A DNA stretch of 64,000 bases from Paracoccaceae bacterium (GCA_028284605.1 JANQRL010000018.1:1-64000), one strand, 5' to 3'; shown: positions 35,434-44,898, counted from the stretch's first letter. Numbers and translations: made by a program. The notes: generated by a model not told the origin, from the letters alone.

Positions 35434-36336
35434 TCAGGCCAGGGCGGCCTTCAGCTTCTCCGACATGAAGTCGATGAAGAACCGGCTCTTCGGATCCTGG
35501 TTCTTGCGATGCGGATAGAGCACCGCAAGCTGCGCATCGGGCGGCGGGGAGTGCTGACAGACCGGGACCAGGGCGCCGCTGTCGAGATAGTCCTGCACCT
35601 CGAAGGCCGGCTTGTTCACGATGCCGCGCCCGTCGAGCGCCCAGGCCGTGAGGACGTCCCCGTCATCGCAGGCATAGGGGCCGCTCACATCGAAGTTCTG
35701 ATAGCCATCGGTCGTTTCCAGCGCCCAGCGGAATTCCGTCGAGCCGGGAAACCGCAGCAGCAGGCAATCGTGGTCCTTTGTAATGAGGTCGAAGCCATAG
35801 GCCGGGCGCCCTTTGCGCTTGATGTAGTCCGGTGACGCGCAGAGCACGCGGGGAAAGGTCGCGATCGGCTTCATGATGAGGCCGGAATCCGGCGGATTGC
35901 CCACCACGAAGGCCACGTCCAGTCCTTCCCCCGCCACGTCCAGGGCCCGGTCCGACAGGCGGAGCCTCGTGTGGACCTCCGGATACTTCTCGTGGAACAG
36001 GGCCACGTTCGGGGCGATCAGCCGCCGCCCGATCCCGAGCGGGGCGGAGACGAAGATCGACCCCCGTGGATTCAGCGTGACCTCGTGGACCGCCGCCTCG
36101 GCCTCTTCCAGAGCCTCAAGGACCTTCAGCGCCTTGGGATAGAAGATCCGGCCTTGCTCGGTCGGCTGGATCGAGCGGGTCGTCCGGGTGAAGAGCCGGA
36201 TCCCAAGCTGCTTTTCCAGCTCGCCGATCCGGCTGGAGGCGACGGCGGCCGAGACCCTGAGGTCGCGGGCGGCGGCGGACATGTTTTCCAGCTCGTAGAC
36301 CCGGGTGAACATGCGGATATTGTTGATGTTGGCCAT
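35434..36336 (-). CDS. LysR-family regulator of the urate genes
   Basis: A 300-residue LysR regulator. The HTH (NIRMFTRVYELENMSAAARD, then SAAVASSRIGELEKQLGIRL) is at the N-terminus and the effector domain follows. It is divergent from puuD (103 bases) and convergent with uraH. A perfect 11-base inverted repeat begins at the base next to its ATG, so autoregulation and control of puuD are likely. The ligand could be urate or a breakdown product; that is inferred from context. Confidence 0.88.
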   Translation of the reverse strand: MANINNIRMFTRVYELENMSAAARDLRVSAAVASSRIGELEKQLGIRLFTRTTRSIQPTEQGRIFYPKALKVLEALEEAEAAVHEVTLNPRGSIFVSAPLGIGRRLIAPNVALFHEKYPEVHTRLRLSDRALDVAGEGLDVAFVVGNPPDSGLIMKPIATFPRVLCASPDYIKRKGRPAYGFDLITKDHDCLLLRFPGSTEFRWALETTDGYQNFDVSGPYACDDGDVLTAWALDGRGIVNKPAFEVQDYLDSGALVPVCQHSPPPDAQLAVLYPHRKNQDPKSRFFIDFMSEKLKAALA

Positions 36337-36375
36337 TGATTATTCGGCTTTTCTTGAAACTGATCCGAATAATCA
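36337..36375. promoter_or_regulatory. Perfect 11-bp inverted repeat between lysR and puuD
   Basis: TGATTATTCGG (36337-36347) and CCGAATAATCA (36365-36375) are exact inverse complements separated by 17 bases. The left arm touches the lysR start codon; the right arm is about 65 bases before the puuD ATG. Two half-sites at this spacing suit a dimer or tetramer of the adjacent LysR protein. Alternatively it could form a hairpin in the lysR leader. Confidence 0.6.
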
Positions 36376-36438
36376 GGAATTATCATATAGCGAACCGCCC
36401 GTATAGCGTCCGCCCGAACCTTTGGGAGGAGGTGCCGC

Positions 36439-37689
36439 ATGTACGATTTCGCCGTGATAACCGATTGGCTGGCTTTCGCCGTGCGGTGGCTCCACGTGAT
36501 CACAGCGATGGCGTGGATCGGGTCGTCCTTCTACTTCATCGCCCTCGATCTCGGCCTGCGCCGGGTGCCGGACTTGCCCGAAGGCGCCCATGGCGAGGAA
36601 TGGCAGGTCCATGGCGGCGGGTTCTACCACATCCAGAAGTACCTCGTGGCGCCGGAGAACATGCCCGAGCATCTGACCTGGTTCAAATGGGAGAGCTACG
36701 CGACCTGGCTCTCGGGGGCCGCGCTGCTGATCCTGGTCTACTGGGCCGGGGCCGAGATGTTCCTGATCGATTATGACAAGATCGACCTCACGACATTCCA
36801 GGCGATCCTGATCTCCGCGGGCTCCCTCGCCATCGGCTGGCTGCTCTATGACTGGCTCTGCAAGAGCCGTTTGGGGGATCACCCCACAATTCTGATGCTG
36901 TTGCTCTTTGCCATCCTCGTCGTAATGGCCTGGGGTTACGATCAGGTCTTCACGGGCCGCGCGGCGCTTTTGCATCTGGGCGCCTTCACGGCGACGATCA
37001 TGTCGGCCAACGTCTTCTTCATCATCATCCCGAACCAGAAGATCGTGGTGGCGGATTTGAAGGCCGGCCGGACCCCGGATGCCAAATACGGCAAGATCGC
37101 CAAGCTGCGCTCGACCCATAACAACTACCTGACCCTGCCGGTCATCTTCCTGATGTTGTCGAACCATTATCCGCTGGCCTTCGCGACGGAATACAACTGG
37201 ATCATTGCCTCCCTGGTGTTCCTGATGGGGGTGCTGATCCGGCACTACTTCAACACCCGCCACGCCCGGGCCGGGAACCCGCATTGGACCCTCGGCGCCA
37301 CCGCGGTCATCTTCGTCGCGATCATGTGGCTGTCCTCGGCCCCGATGTTCCGCGACTACGATTGGCAGGCCGAGGTCGAGGTGCCGGAGAACCTCGCGCA
37401 TATCGTGGCATCCGAGGGGTACCAGGACGTGCGGCGCATCGTGCTCGGTCGCTGCTCGATGTGCCACAGCGCGGAGCCGGTCTGGGCCGGCCTGCATTGG
37501 GTGCCGCGCGGGGTGCGCCTCGATGACGACGTCCAGATCGCGATGAACGCCCGGTCGATCTACCTCCATGCCGGGCTCAGCCGGGCGATGCCGCCGGGAA
37601 ACGTAACGGCGATGCCCGAAGAGGAGCGCATCGCGATCGTCCGCTGGTACCGCGGGTTGGGGGCGGAGAGCGCGGCGGCCAAGGACTGA
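36439..37689 (+). CDS. puuD: Urate hydroxylase (membrane urate oxidase with cytochrome c domain)
   Basis: A 416-residue protein oxidising urate to 5-hydroxyisourate. Residues 1-300 hold about eight membrane helices with the DUF989-type blocks AMAWIGSSFYFIALDLGLRR, HGGGFYHIQKYLVAPE and MSANVFFIIIPNQ. Residues about 325-410 form a cytochrome c domain with CSMCH at 339-343, which passes electrons to the respiratory chain rather than to oxygen directly. GGGAGGAGG precedes the ATG. It is the last recognisable gene of the purine module. Confidence 0.94.
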   Translation: MYDFAVITDWLAFAVRWLHVITAMAWIGSSFYFIALDLGLRRVPDLPEGAHGEEWQVHGGGFYHIQKYLVAPENMPEHLTWFKWESYATWLSGAALLILVYWAGAEMFLIDYDKIDLTTFQAILISAGSLAIGWLLYDWLCKSRLGDHPTILMLLLFAILVVMAWGYDQVFTGRAALLHLGAFTATIMSANVFFIIIPNQKIVVADLKAGRTPDAKYGKIAKLRSTHNNYLTLPVIFLMLSNHYPLAFATEYNWIIASLVFLMGVLIRHYFNTRHARAGNPHWTLGATAVIFVAIMWLSSAPMFRDYDWQAEVEVPENLAHIVASEGYQDVRRIVLGRCSMCHSAEPVWAGLHWVPRGVRLDDDVQIAMNARSIYLHAGLSRAMPPGNVTAMPEEERIAIVRWYRGLGAESAAAKD

Positions 37690-37741
37690 CCGACCTGTGC
37701 CGGAGGGCGGGCCCTGATGAAGTCCTCTTTCCGGGTCCCAG

Positions 37742-38010
37742 TCAGACGATGGCCTCTGGTCGGTCGTGCTTGCGGATGGTTCCTTTGAGGAATTTCAACG
37801 CGGCCTTCTTGTCGCGTATCTTGGTGACATGGCATTCTAGGATCTCGCCTTCGTGATCGGCGGCGCGCCAGAGATAGTGCGTCTCTCCGTCGTGCGTCAC
37901 GAACATCTCATCGAGGTGCCACCGGCTGGAGCGCATGCCCTCGATCAGACGCTAGCGGATCGCCGCGGCGAACACCGGACCGAACCGATGCCACCAGCGC
38001 GGGCCCCGAC
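37742..38010 (-). mobile_element. IS6-like element relic with in-frame stop
   Basis: The minus strand gives WWHRFGPVFAAAIR, then a TAG, then RLIEGMRSSRWHLDEMFVTH and KIRDKKAALKFLKGTIRKH, colinear with residues about 55-138 of the intact transposase. The first catalytic Asp is kept; the other two catalytic residues are lost with the C-terminal half. It lies between the purine and formate dehydrogenase modules. The 255 bases that follow (38011-38265) contain nothing I recognise. Confidence 0.85.
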
Positions 38011-38265
38011 GGCGGTCAACCGGTCCGGGGAAGACGGGTTTCTGTCCTGGACAGAAGATCATGTCGAGCGCCTGCCGCCCGGCCGCGAGGCGCTTCCGGA
38101 ATGGGCGGTTGAACAGCAGGTTGCGCGCTTGCGGACGGCGCCACGACGTCTGCGCGCGACGGGCAGGTGACGGCGTTGCCCGAGGGCAATTTGACCAGAT
38201 CGGGGTCCGTCGGTCCCGACACCGGCCAATCGCCCGCGCGTCGAGCTCGACCCGGGCGATGCCCG

Positions 38266-40293
38266 TCAGTGGCGCTTGCGGGCCTCCGCCTCCGCCACAT
38301 GGTCCTCAATGGTACGCACGCGGCGGGTGTCTTCGGAATGCGGGTCGAAGCCTTCGTTGACGACCGCTTCGACGCGGCAATCCTCGCACATTTCCAGGAC
38401 CTTCATTCGCGCCTCCCCGTCGGGGCCGTTGAACATCCAATGATCCGCGAGCTTCTCCTGGATGCGCGAGATGGCACTCTCGGTCGCAAAGGGCTTGCCG
38501 CAGGAGGTACAATGGAACGGCGCTTCTTCGTTCAGGATACGCTTTGGGGCCGCCCAAGCCTCGAAGTCGATCTGGGGTTGCAATGAGATCGCGTCCTCCG
38601 GGCAGGTCCGCTCGCAGAGGCCGCACTGCACACAGGCAGATTCCGTGAACCGCAGCATCGGCGCTTCGGGATTGTCCAGAAGCGCATTCGCCGGACAGGC
38701 GCCGGTGCAGGCCATGCAGAGCGTGCAGGCCTCGGTATCGACGACAACCGCACCGAAAGGGGCACCCTGTTGCAGCGGCAGGGACGGGATCGGCGTCGGC
38801 GCGGCACGGTTCATCTCGGCAAAGGCGGTGACCAATAGCCCGCGCTTGTCTTCCGGCGGCAGGAAGCCCGAGGGCGTGGCGCGCCGCGGGCTGCGCGGGA
38901 GGGTGGCAAGGCGCTCTTCGAGCTGGTCCGGATCGTCGGTTTCGATCAGTGTGCAGGGACCGTGGCCCGTGGCCGACGCCACCTCGGACACCAGCGCCAA
39001 CCCGCTTTGCAGGCCCGAAAGATCATGCAACGGCCGCGCGCGGCCCAAAAGCGCCACGGCACCCGCGCCATAGGCCAGCGCAGCGGCGATGAGTTCGGGG
39101 CCAACCTGCGAAATCTCGTTGACCGCAAAGGGGATGACATGGGCCGGCAACCCCTTTCCGAACCGGGCCGAGGCGTCGATCAGCGGCGCGCCATGGTCGG
39201 CGTCATGCAGAAGCACAACCGGCGCCAGCTTGGCCCCGGCCTCATGCCAGGCCCGCAGACCGGCGCGCAACTGCGTGGCCAATGTGGCCACATCCGGAAG
39301 CGCATAGGCGGCCGCGCCGGTCGGGCAGGCCGCCGCGCATTGACCACAGCCCGCGCAGATATTCGGGTCGATCGCCACGCTGTCGCCCGCAGGCTCGATG
39401 GCGCCGGTCGGGCAGAGCGATAGGCAGCGCGTGCAGCCGGTGATCTCGTTGCGGGAATGGGCACAGAGATCGGCGGCAAAGTCGATAAAGACCGGTTTGT
39501 CGAAGGTCCCCACCATATGCGAGGCTTCGGTTACGAGACGGGCCACCGCCAGCGGGTCGCGCGGATCGGCTCGAAGATATCCCGGACGCAGGTCGGCGGT
39601 GGGGAAGAGTGGCGTGTTGCCGGTCAGGTCAATCACCAGATCGGCGCGGGACACGGCGCCGTCCCGCGGGACCCCGAAGGTCAGAACCCGGCGTGACGAC
39701 GGCTCGGGCGCGGCATAGGCATCGACGGTCAGCGCGAAGGCGCCCAGATGCCCTTCGGCTTTCCGGATCGCGCCCTGAAGCACCGGAAAGACCGTCTGCC
39801 GCGGCGGCGCGACCTCCGCCCCCGGGGTCAACAGGACGGTGATGTCGAGCGTCGCGGCCAGATCGTTGGCCGCGCCCAGCGCGACCTCGTCCCGCCCCAG
39901 GATCAGGGCGATGCCGTTGCTCTCCATCGTTGTATAGGAGAAGCCCGCGGGCTGCACCGCGCCCGCCGCCACCAGGGCCGCCATCTTCGGCCCGCTCTCT
40001 GCGGCCTCCGCCGTCCAGCCCGCTGTTTCCCGGATATTGGCGAAACTCAGATCCGCACCCGGCGCTTCGGTCTCTGCCACTTCGCGAAAAAGCGGCGCCT
40101 CCTGCGTGCAGGTCACCGTGATCGGGGCACCATCGGCCAGCGCCGCCTGAAACCTGTCGAGATTCGCCCGGCAGAGTTGATGCGCCGCCGGCGCGCCACC
40201 GCAGCCGGCCTTCTCGAGCGCCGTGCCGTCGGGGGTCATCGTGCCCTCGCAGGTGCAGGTCAGGATCGTCCGTTTGCGATCGCCATGAACCAC
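38266..40293 (-). CDS. Formate dehydrogenase-associated 4Fe-4S protein
   Basis: A 675-residue iron-sulfur protein regularly found beside periplasmic formate dehydrogenase genes. Four ferredoxin-type motifs are visible: CTRCLSLCPTGA, CAGCGQCAAACPTGA (about residues 285-335), CTLCMACTGACPANA and CVQCGLCERTCPEDA (about 535-595), plus a C-terminal CTSCGKPF/CEDCR zinc-ribbon-like pair. The N-terminal TCTCEGTM is typical. The start is a GTG at 40293 with AAGGGGAGG about ten bases upstream; the ATG at 40362 has none. Its role, probably electron transfer or cofactor assembly for FDH, is inferred. It diverges from the rest of the cluster. Confidence 0.85.
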   Translation of the reverse strand: MVHGDRKRTILTCTCEGTMTPDGTALEKAGCGGAPAAHQLCRANLDRFQAALADGAPITVTCTQEAPLFREVAETEAPGADLSFANIRETAGWTAEAAESGPKMAALVAAGAVQPAGFSYTTMESNGIALILGRDEVALGAANDLAATLDITVLLTPGAEVAPPRQTVFPVLQGAIRKAEGHLGAFALTVDAYAAPEPSSRRVLTFGVPRDGAVSRADLVIDLTGNTPLFPTADLRPGYLRADPRDPLAVARLVTEASHMVGTFDKPVFIDFAADLCAHSRNEITGCTRCLSLCPTGAIEPAGDSVAIDPNICAGCGQCAAACPTGAAAYALPDVATLATQLRAGLRAWHEAGAKLAPVVLLHDADHGAPLIDASARFGKGLPAHVIPFAVNEISQVGPELIAAALAYGAGAVALLGRARPLHDLSGLQSGLALVSEVASATGHGPCTLIETDDPDQLEERLATLPRSPRRATPSGFLPPEDKRGLLVTAFAEMNRAAPTPIPSLPLQQGAPFGAVVVDTEACTLCMACTGACPANALLDNPEAPMLRFTESACVQCGLCERTCPEDAISLQPQIDFEAWAAPKRILNEEAPFHCTSCGKPFATESAISRIQEKLADHWMFNGPDGEARMKVLEMCEDCRVEAVVNEGFDPHSEDTRRVRTIEDHVAEAEARKRH

Positions 40294-40422
40294 GAGACCC
40301 GTGCCTCCCCTTATGCGTTGCTGGCACGCCCGGCGCGCCGTTGGCGGGGCCAACATTTGCACTTGCTTTGTTTCGCTATAGGACTCACCTGAATACCCAG
40401 CATATGCAAGGTCGCTTCTGGT

Positions 40423-41133
40423 TTGGACGTCATCGCCGCCCCAAGACCCCTCGTTTTACCGCCGCCTTACACGGCCCATTGGTTGCCTGCCGGCGACGCA
40501 TTCGGCGACGCGCAGGACCGCGCCGTGGAGGAGGGCGCCGGCACACTGGTCTGGCATGAATCCGCCGGGCGGGATGGCCCGGGGCGGCTCGATTTCGCCG
40601 TGGTGCTTGAGCCCGAGATGCCGACACGCGCGGCCCGCAAGGCGGTTCTGGTCGGTATGGTCGCCTTGCGCGAAGCGGTGGCGGCACAGGCCCCGCCGGA
40701 GCGCGACATCCGCTTCTCCTGGCCCACCGGGCTGATGTTTGACGGTGGACGATTGGGCGGGATGCGTCTCGCCGTTGCCCCCGATGCGCGGGAGGATACG
40801 CCGCCCGATTGGATGGTTCTCGGAGTGGAGCTGATCGCGGACCGGGATCATCTGGAGGACGCCGGCCTCTCTCCCGGCTCGGTGTCGTTGAAGGAGGAGG
40901 CGTTCACCGATCCGCCCGCCATCATCGAAAGCTTCGCCGCGCATCTGATGCTCTATTTCGACCGCTGGACCCATGGCGGGTTCGAGGACATCGGACAGAG
41001 ATATGCCGCGCGGCTGACCGAGCCGGCCACATTGGGCGATGCGGGCGAACGGGTCCGCGACGGCGAGGTCGAAAGCCTGCAAGACGGGCTGGCCAGGGCC
41101 GATTGGCGCGACGAAAGAGGGCCGAGGCTGTAA
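40423..41133 (+). CDS. Biotin/lipoate-protein-ligase-like protein with DUF4444 domain
   Basis: A 236-residue protein with a biotin/lipoyl-ligase-like core (residues about 10-170; PPPYTAHWLPAGDAFGDAQD, RFSWPTGLMFDGGRLGG, MVLGVELI) and a C-terminal DUF4444 region (RWTHGGFEDIGQRYAARL). The catalytic lysine-rich loop of true ligases is weak, so enzymatic ligation is uncertain. It heads a row of small genes (this one, DUF6505, DUF6352, DUF3305, DUF3306) overlapping each other up to the FDH genes. The apparent start is a TTG at 40423. Confidence 0.78.
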   Translation: MDVIAAPRPLVLPPPYTAHWLPAGDAFGDAQDRAVEEGAGTLVWHESAGRDGPGRLDFAVVLEPEMPTRAARKAVLVGMVALREAVAAQAPPERDIRFSWPTGLMFDGGRLGGMRLAVAPDAREDTPPDWMVLGVELIADRDHLEDAGLSPGSVSLKEEAFTDPPAIIESFAAHLMLYFDRWTHGGFEDIGQRYAARLTEPATLGDAGERVRDGEVESLQDGLARADWRDERGPRL

Positions 41134-41699
41134 TGCGCTTGCTGCGGACGATCCAGCTCGACCAATCGGACCGGGTCGTGTTTGCACAGGCCGCCGAACC
41201 CGGGGAATGGGCGGTGCCGGGCACATTTGTCTTTGCCGGACGGTCGCCAGACACTTTGAGCCGAAAGGAGCAGATCGCGTTTCGCTCCGGCTTTCTAGGG
41301 GTGACCAGTTTCGGCTGGTCGACCCTGGCCGTTGTCACCGAGATCCGCGGCGAAGATCACGATCAGGCGGTCACGGCGCTGGCACACCAGTTGATCCAGC
41401 ACCTGGGCGCCCCGGATTTGGACACGGCCCTGCCCGCGGCGCGCGAGGAAATCGCGCTGGCCGCCGATCTTTGCCGCGGCCATGACGACGGCACGCTCAT
41501 TGCGCTGCACCGGCGCATCGACGAGACCGGCGCGCTGTGCGAGCAATTCCGGTCGCTGAAGCCGCGCCAAGAAACGGCCTTTTCGGCCGGCTATCTGCAA
41601 GGCCATGACAAGGCGTTCCATCTGGTGGAGACTGAGGAGGACGAGGACGCCGAGACGCTCGACATCACGTCTCTCGGCCACAGAGAGGGTGAGCCATGA
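41133..41699 (+). CDS. DUF6505-type formate dehydrogenase cluster protein
   Basis: A 188-residue soluble protein starting MRLLRTIQLDQSDRVVFAQA at the ATG at 41133, sharing a base with the previous stop region. It has no motif I can assign to a reaction. The FAGRSPDTLSRKEQIAFRSG block and the acidic C-terminus are recurrent in homologues in FDH clusters of Rhodobacterales and Rhizobiales. The open frame upstream of the chosen start is a shadow of the preceding gene. Confidence 0.75.
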   Translation: MRLLRTIQLDQSDRVVFAQAAEPGEWAVPGTFVFAGRSPDTLSRKEQIAFRSGFLGVTSFGWSTLAVVTEIRGEDHDQAVTALAHQLIQHLGAPDLDTALPAAREEIALAADLCRGHDDGTLIALHRRIDETGALCEQFRSLKPRQETAFSAGYLQGHDKAFHLVETEEDEDAETLDITSLGHREGEP

Positions 41700-42715
41700 G
41701 AGAGTTCTGGGTCGCATCCGGCCACCATCTGACCCAGTTGGGCACCGATGGTCGTATGCTTGTCACCGACGAACTGATCCTCGCCTGGCTTGCGCGCCCG
41801 GAAATCCTACCGCCGGAGGAGGCTTGCGGCGCTGAGAAAGCACTTCACGACAAGCTGAAGCGGACCCCACAAGCGCCGGTGGCCCAATCCGACATCGACG
41901 CGATGGAAGACGCCGATGCGCGCGAGAACTGGCGGTTCCTGATCACCCTGCGCGACACGCTCCTGCGGGAGGGCAGCATCGAGACCGGCTACCGGGCGCT
42001 CTTGCGCGATGGTGTCAGACTGCCGATCCTGTTCTACAACCAGCTCGTGCAGCTCATCCTGCGCAGCGCACTCGACGGGTGTGACGACACCCGCGTATTG
42101 CGGGCGGCCGAGCTCTTCTTTCGACCGCAACGCGCCTTCGTGACCGAGGGCGCTCTGATGCTGGCCGATGACGAGCTGGTCGAGGAGCTTGAGGCGGAGC
42201 AGCACAGCTCTCCGCTGACGGCGATGCTGAGCGGCGGGGTCGAGGGGCTGGATGTTCTGGGCGACGACAACGCCTGGACCTATTGGAGCCGGTCGGATGC
42301 CCATTCCATGGTGTTGCCCCTGGGGTCGGATCCCAAGGCCCGCGCGGCGCTTGGCACCGTCATCGAGCGTTTCGTGAGCCATCTGCTGGGACGGACCGTT
42401 CTCGCCACATCGGAAATCGAGATGCGGGATGTCGATCTGCGCTGGTTCGTCGGGCTGGACCCGGTCGGGACCGAGATCGGCAACGCGCTCTGGCACGGGG
42501 CAACGCCAAAGGGCGACCTCGTGGCGATCTTCGCGCTCACCTTCATGTCCGAGGAGGCGCTTCTGCCGGCCGCGCAGGGCCATCCAGTCTATGTGTTGCT
42601 CGGGATGGGCGAGGACAACGTGATCCGCTGCAAGCCACAGAACCTGGTCATGGGCTTGCCTCTTGTGGACGCATCAGGCGCGGCACGCGTTGCCGTTGCG
42701 TCGGGAGATGTGTGA
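41696..42715 (+). CDS. DUF6352-type formate dehydrogenase cluster protein
   Basis: A 339-residue soluble protein beginning MREFWVASGHHLTQLGTDGR, a conserved start in this family. There are no membrane segments or metal-binding Cys clusters. It overlaps the genes on both sides by a few bases, indicating tight co-expression with DUF6505 and DUF3305 proteins. The function is unknown; constant association with FDH suggests maturation or regulation. Confidence 0.78.
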   Translation: MREFWVASGHHLTQLGTDGRMLVTDELILAWLARPEILPPEEACGAEKALHDKLKRTPQAPVAQSDIDAMEDADARENWRFLITLRDTLLREGSIETGYRALLRDGVRLPILFYNQLVQLILRSALDGCDDTRVLRAAELFFRPQRAFVTEGALMLADDELVEELEAEQHSSPLTAMLSGGVEGLDVLGDDNAWTYWSRSDAHSMVLPLGSDPKARAALGTVIERFVSHLLGRTVLATSEIEMRDVDLRWFVGLDPVGTEIGNALWHGATPKGDLVAIFALTFMSEEALLPAAQGHPVYVLLGMGEDNVIRCKPQNLVMGLPLVDASGAARVAVASGDV

Positions 42716-43251
42716 TGCCGATGGAGGTCTTGCGCCTGGGCATTGTCGCGATGTCGCGCCCTCCGGTGACGCAATGGTCGGGCCGCATCCTGCGACCTGT
42801 CTCGGCGACCATGGACCTGCTGCCGCTTGAGGCCGGCGCGCTGATGGCCGATCGCGACGGGGTCCAGACAGTTTATCTCGGCGATCATGCCCTGGTGCTG
42901 CATTCCGGGGAGACGCGGCACTACATCGACAACCTGATGGCGCGGCAGCCTTCGATCTGGGTCGCGATGACCGGCGCCGATGTCGCGCTGGTCACCGCCG
43001 ACCCCTATGAGGGCGAGGCGCTGGCCAGCGATCCCGAGCGTGTGGTCGAAGCCGTTCCAATGCCCGACACATTGGCGACGTCTCTCGATGCGTTCATCGG
43101 GGCACACCATGTCGAGGAGGTGTTCCACAAACGCAAACGCGTGCCGGCGACATCCGCCGACGATCCAAGGGCACCGCGGATCCTGCAACCGGATGACAAA
43201 TGGGTCCAGAGCCGGGGCCGCTCCGCGCGCGGCCCGCGCGGGACGGGGTGA
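42715..43251 (+). CDS. DUF3305 protein
   Basis: A 178-residue protein with the DUF3305 core (VLRLGIVAMSRPPVTQWSGR; VYLGDHALVLHSGETRHYID; QPSIWVAMTG). Homologues nearly always sit next to DUF3306 and formate dehydrogenase genes. Start ATG at 42715 overlaps the previous stop. The last 30 residues are basic and probably disordered. The function is unknown; a role in FDH assembly is inferred from gene association. Confidence 0.85.
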   Translation: MPMEVLRLGIVAMSRPPVTQWSGRILRPVSATMDLLPLEAGALMADRDGVQTVYLGDHALVLHSGETRHYIDNLMARQPSIWVAMTGADVALVTADPYEGEALASDPERVVEAVPMPDTLATSLDAFIGAHHVEEVFHKRKRVPATSADDPRAPRILQPDDKWVQSRGRSARGPRGTG

Positions 43252-43255
43252 GGCG

Positions 43256-43981
43256 ATGTCCGAGGACGAGGAAAGCCGGGACGGAGAGGGGTTTCTTGCC
43301 GCGTGGTCGCGCCGAAAGCGCGCCGCCGCGCGGGCAGAGGCCCGGGCGACGGATGCCGAGGCTCATGCGCCCGTCCCCGGGGCCGGTGAAGACACCGATG
43401 CCGAGGCCGGTCCGGACGCCGCGCCGGAGATCGGCGAAGAGGAGCTGGCCGCCCTCCCCCCGGTCGAGGAGATCACGGGAACAACCGACCTTCAGCCGTT
43501 CCTGAAACCCGGGGTGCCCGCGGCGCTGCGCAAGGCGGCGCTGCGCAAGGTCTGGCTGAGCAATGCTCTGATCCGCAACCACGACGACCCCGCGGTCGAC
43601 TACGCCTGGGACTGGAACGCGCCCGAGGCCGTCCCCGGCGCCGGCGGCGCGCTGCAGGGGGACAAGGTCGCCAAGATGGTAGAGGATCTGATCAATCGCG
43701 ACGGTGGGGAGCCTGCTCCGGACGACGCGTCGCACGCCGCATCGGACGTGGCGAACTCCGTTTCCGACGGCGAGGTCTGCTCGGACTCGGATGCGACACC
43801 CGGCGACGGGCAGGAGCTGGCCGCACCTGCGGACCCCCGGCGCCACGACGAACCGCCGGCCGCGCGGGACGCGCAGGGCGGAGCGGCCACCGACCCCGGC
43901 GATAGCACGGCGCCGGCGCCGCGGCCCGACCAACCCGAGACACCTGCGCCGCGCCGCCACGGCGGCGCAGCCCCCCGATAA
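43256..43981 (+). CDS. DUF3306 protein
   Basis: A 241-residue protein. The family core is N-terminal (EGFLAAWSRRKRAAARAEAR, then LQPFLKPGVPAALRKAALRK and DYAWDWNAPE). The C-terminal 100 residues are Ala/Pro/Asp-rich and predicted to be disordered. The core contains a perfect 15-base tandem duplication (43520-43549) coding AALRK twice. It starts four bases after the DUF3305 stop. The function is unknown. Confidence 0.83.
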   Translation: MSEDEESRDGEGFLAAWSRRKRAAARAEARATDAEAHAPVPGAGEDTDAEAGPDAAPEIGEEELAALPPVEEITGTTDLQPFLKPGVPAALRKAALRKVWLSNALIRNHDDPAVDYAWDWNAPEAVPGAGGALQGDKVAKMVEDLINRDGGEPAPDDASHAASDVANSVSDGEVCSDSDATPGDGQELAAPADPRRHDEPPAARDAQGGAATDPGDSTAPAPRPDQPETPAPRRHGGAAPR

Positions 43982-44174
43982 CGCCTCGGCACCCAAATCC
44001 GGATCGCACCTGACAATCCGGTTTCGGGCCCCCGCGATAGGTCTTTGGCGAGCCGGGCCCTTTCGATTGACGGATCCGGAGCCGCCGCCCTACACTCAGC
44101 CTAGAGTTGCGTGACGGGTGCGGCGGTTTGCGGGGGCGACAGCGAGGGCTCCGACGGTCTACCCAGAGATCAAT

Positions 44175-44203
44175 TGATACGCATCGAGTTTGTGCGTTAT
44201 CGT
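44175..44203 (+). promoter_or_regulatory. Candidate promoter of the torD-fdh operon
   Basis: TTGATA (44175-44180) fits a -35 element, followed after 17 bases by TTATCG, a poor -10. The same stretch forms an imperfect inverted repeat (GATACGCA and TGCGTTATC), so it may instead be an operator. It lies in the 254-base gap before the TorD-like gene, the largest gap in the FDH cluster apart from the divergent promoter at 40.3 kb. Confidence 0.3.
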
Positions 44204-44235
44204 TCGCCTCACAAAGGAAGGGAGGCCCGAATCCT

Positions 44236-44898
44236 TTGAGTGGTTCCAGCAAGGGTAAGACCGAGCTAGACAATGACGAACAGAGAGCCCAGCACTGGGC
44301 TTTTTTGGCATCCGTTTTGGCGGCGCCGCCGTCTGACGGGATGCTTTCGGCGATCGTGGACCTCTCGGGGGGAAGCGAGACTGCGCTGGGTCAGGCCTAT
44401 GCCCGGCTGGCCGGGGCCGCGAAGCACGCCCGGGGCACGGATACCAAGACCGTCGAGCGCGAGTTCTTCGAGCTGTTCATCGGTGTGGGTCGGGGCGAGC
44501 TGCTCCCCTACGCTTCGTTCTACCTGACCGGGTTCCTGAACGAGCGGCCGCTGGCCGATCTGCGTCGCGACCTCGCCCTGATGGGGATTGAGCGTGCCGA
44601 GGACCGCCACGAGCCCGAGGATCATATCGCGAGCCTGTCCGAGATCATGGCCGGCCTCGCATCGGGTGCGTTCAGCGCCGATGCGCTGGGCTGCGGTGCC
44701 GCCGGCGAGGCCGGGTTCTTCGCCCGTCATCTGCAGCCATGGGCGCCGCAATTCTTCGATGATCTCGCGGTCGCGCCAAGCGCGGATTTCTATCGCCACG
44801 TCGCGGAGATCGGCAGCCTGTTCATGGATATCGAAATTCGCGCGTTCGAACTGGCGCGCAAACAGGAGGGCCGCGCTCCGGCGGCGGTCGCACACTAG
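44236..44898 (+). CDS. TorD/DmsD-like chaperone for formate dehydrogenase
   Basis: A 220-residue all-helical chaperone of the TorD family, which binds the Tat leader and apo-form of molybdo/tungsto-enzymes until the cofactor is inserted. Landmarks are REFFELFIGVGRGELLPYAS (the family E-Y-x-x-L-F-x-G region) and EPEDHIASLSEIMAGLA (the E-P-x-D-H motif). A TTG at 44236 about 11 bases after AAGGGAGG is taken as the start; the frame further upstream looks non-coding. The following Tat-leader protein and FdhA are its likely clients. Confidence 0.85.
   Translation: MSGSSKGKTELDNDEQRAQHWAFLASVLAAPPSDGMLSAIVDLSGGSETALGQAYARLAGAAKHARGTDTKTVEREFFELFIGVGRGELLPYASFYLTGFLNERPLADLRRDLALMGIERAEDRHEPEDHIASLSEIMAGLASGAFSADALGCGAAGEAGFFARHLQPWAPQFFDDLAVAPSADFYRHVAEIGSLFMDIEIRAFELARKQEGRAPAAVAH

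Noticed and set aside
40357-40382. Sigma-70 promoter between the iron-sulfur gene and the DUF4444 gene
   Set aside because: TTGCAC and TATAGG are present but only 14 bases apart, outside the usual 16-18; not enough to list as a feature.
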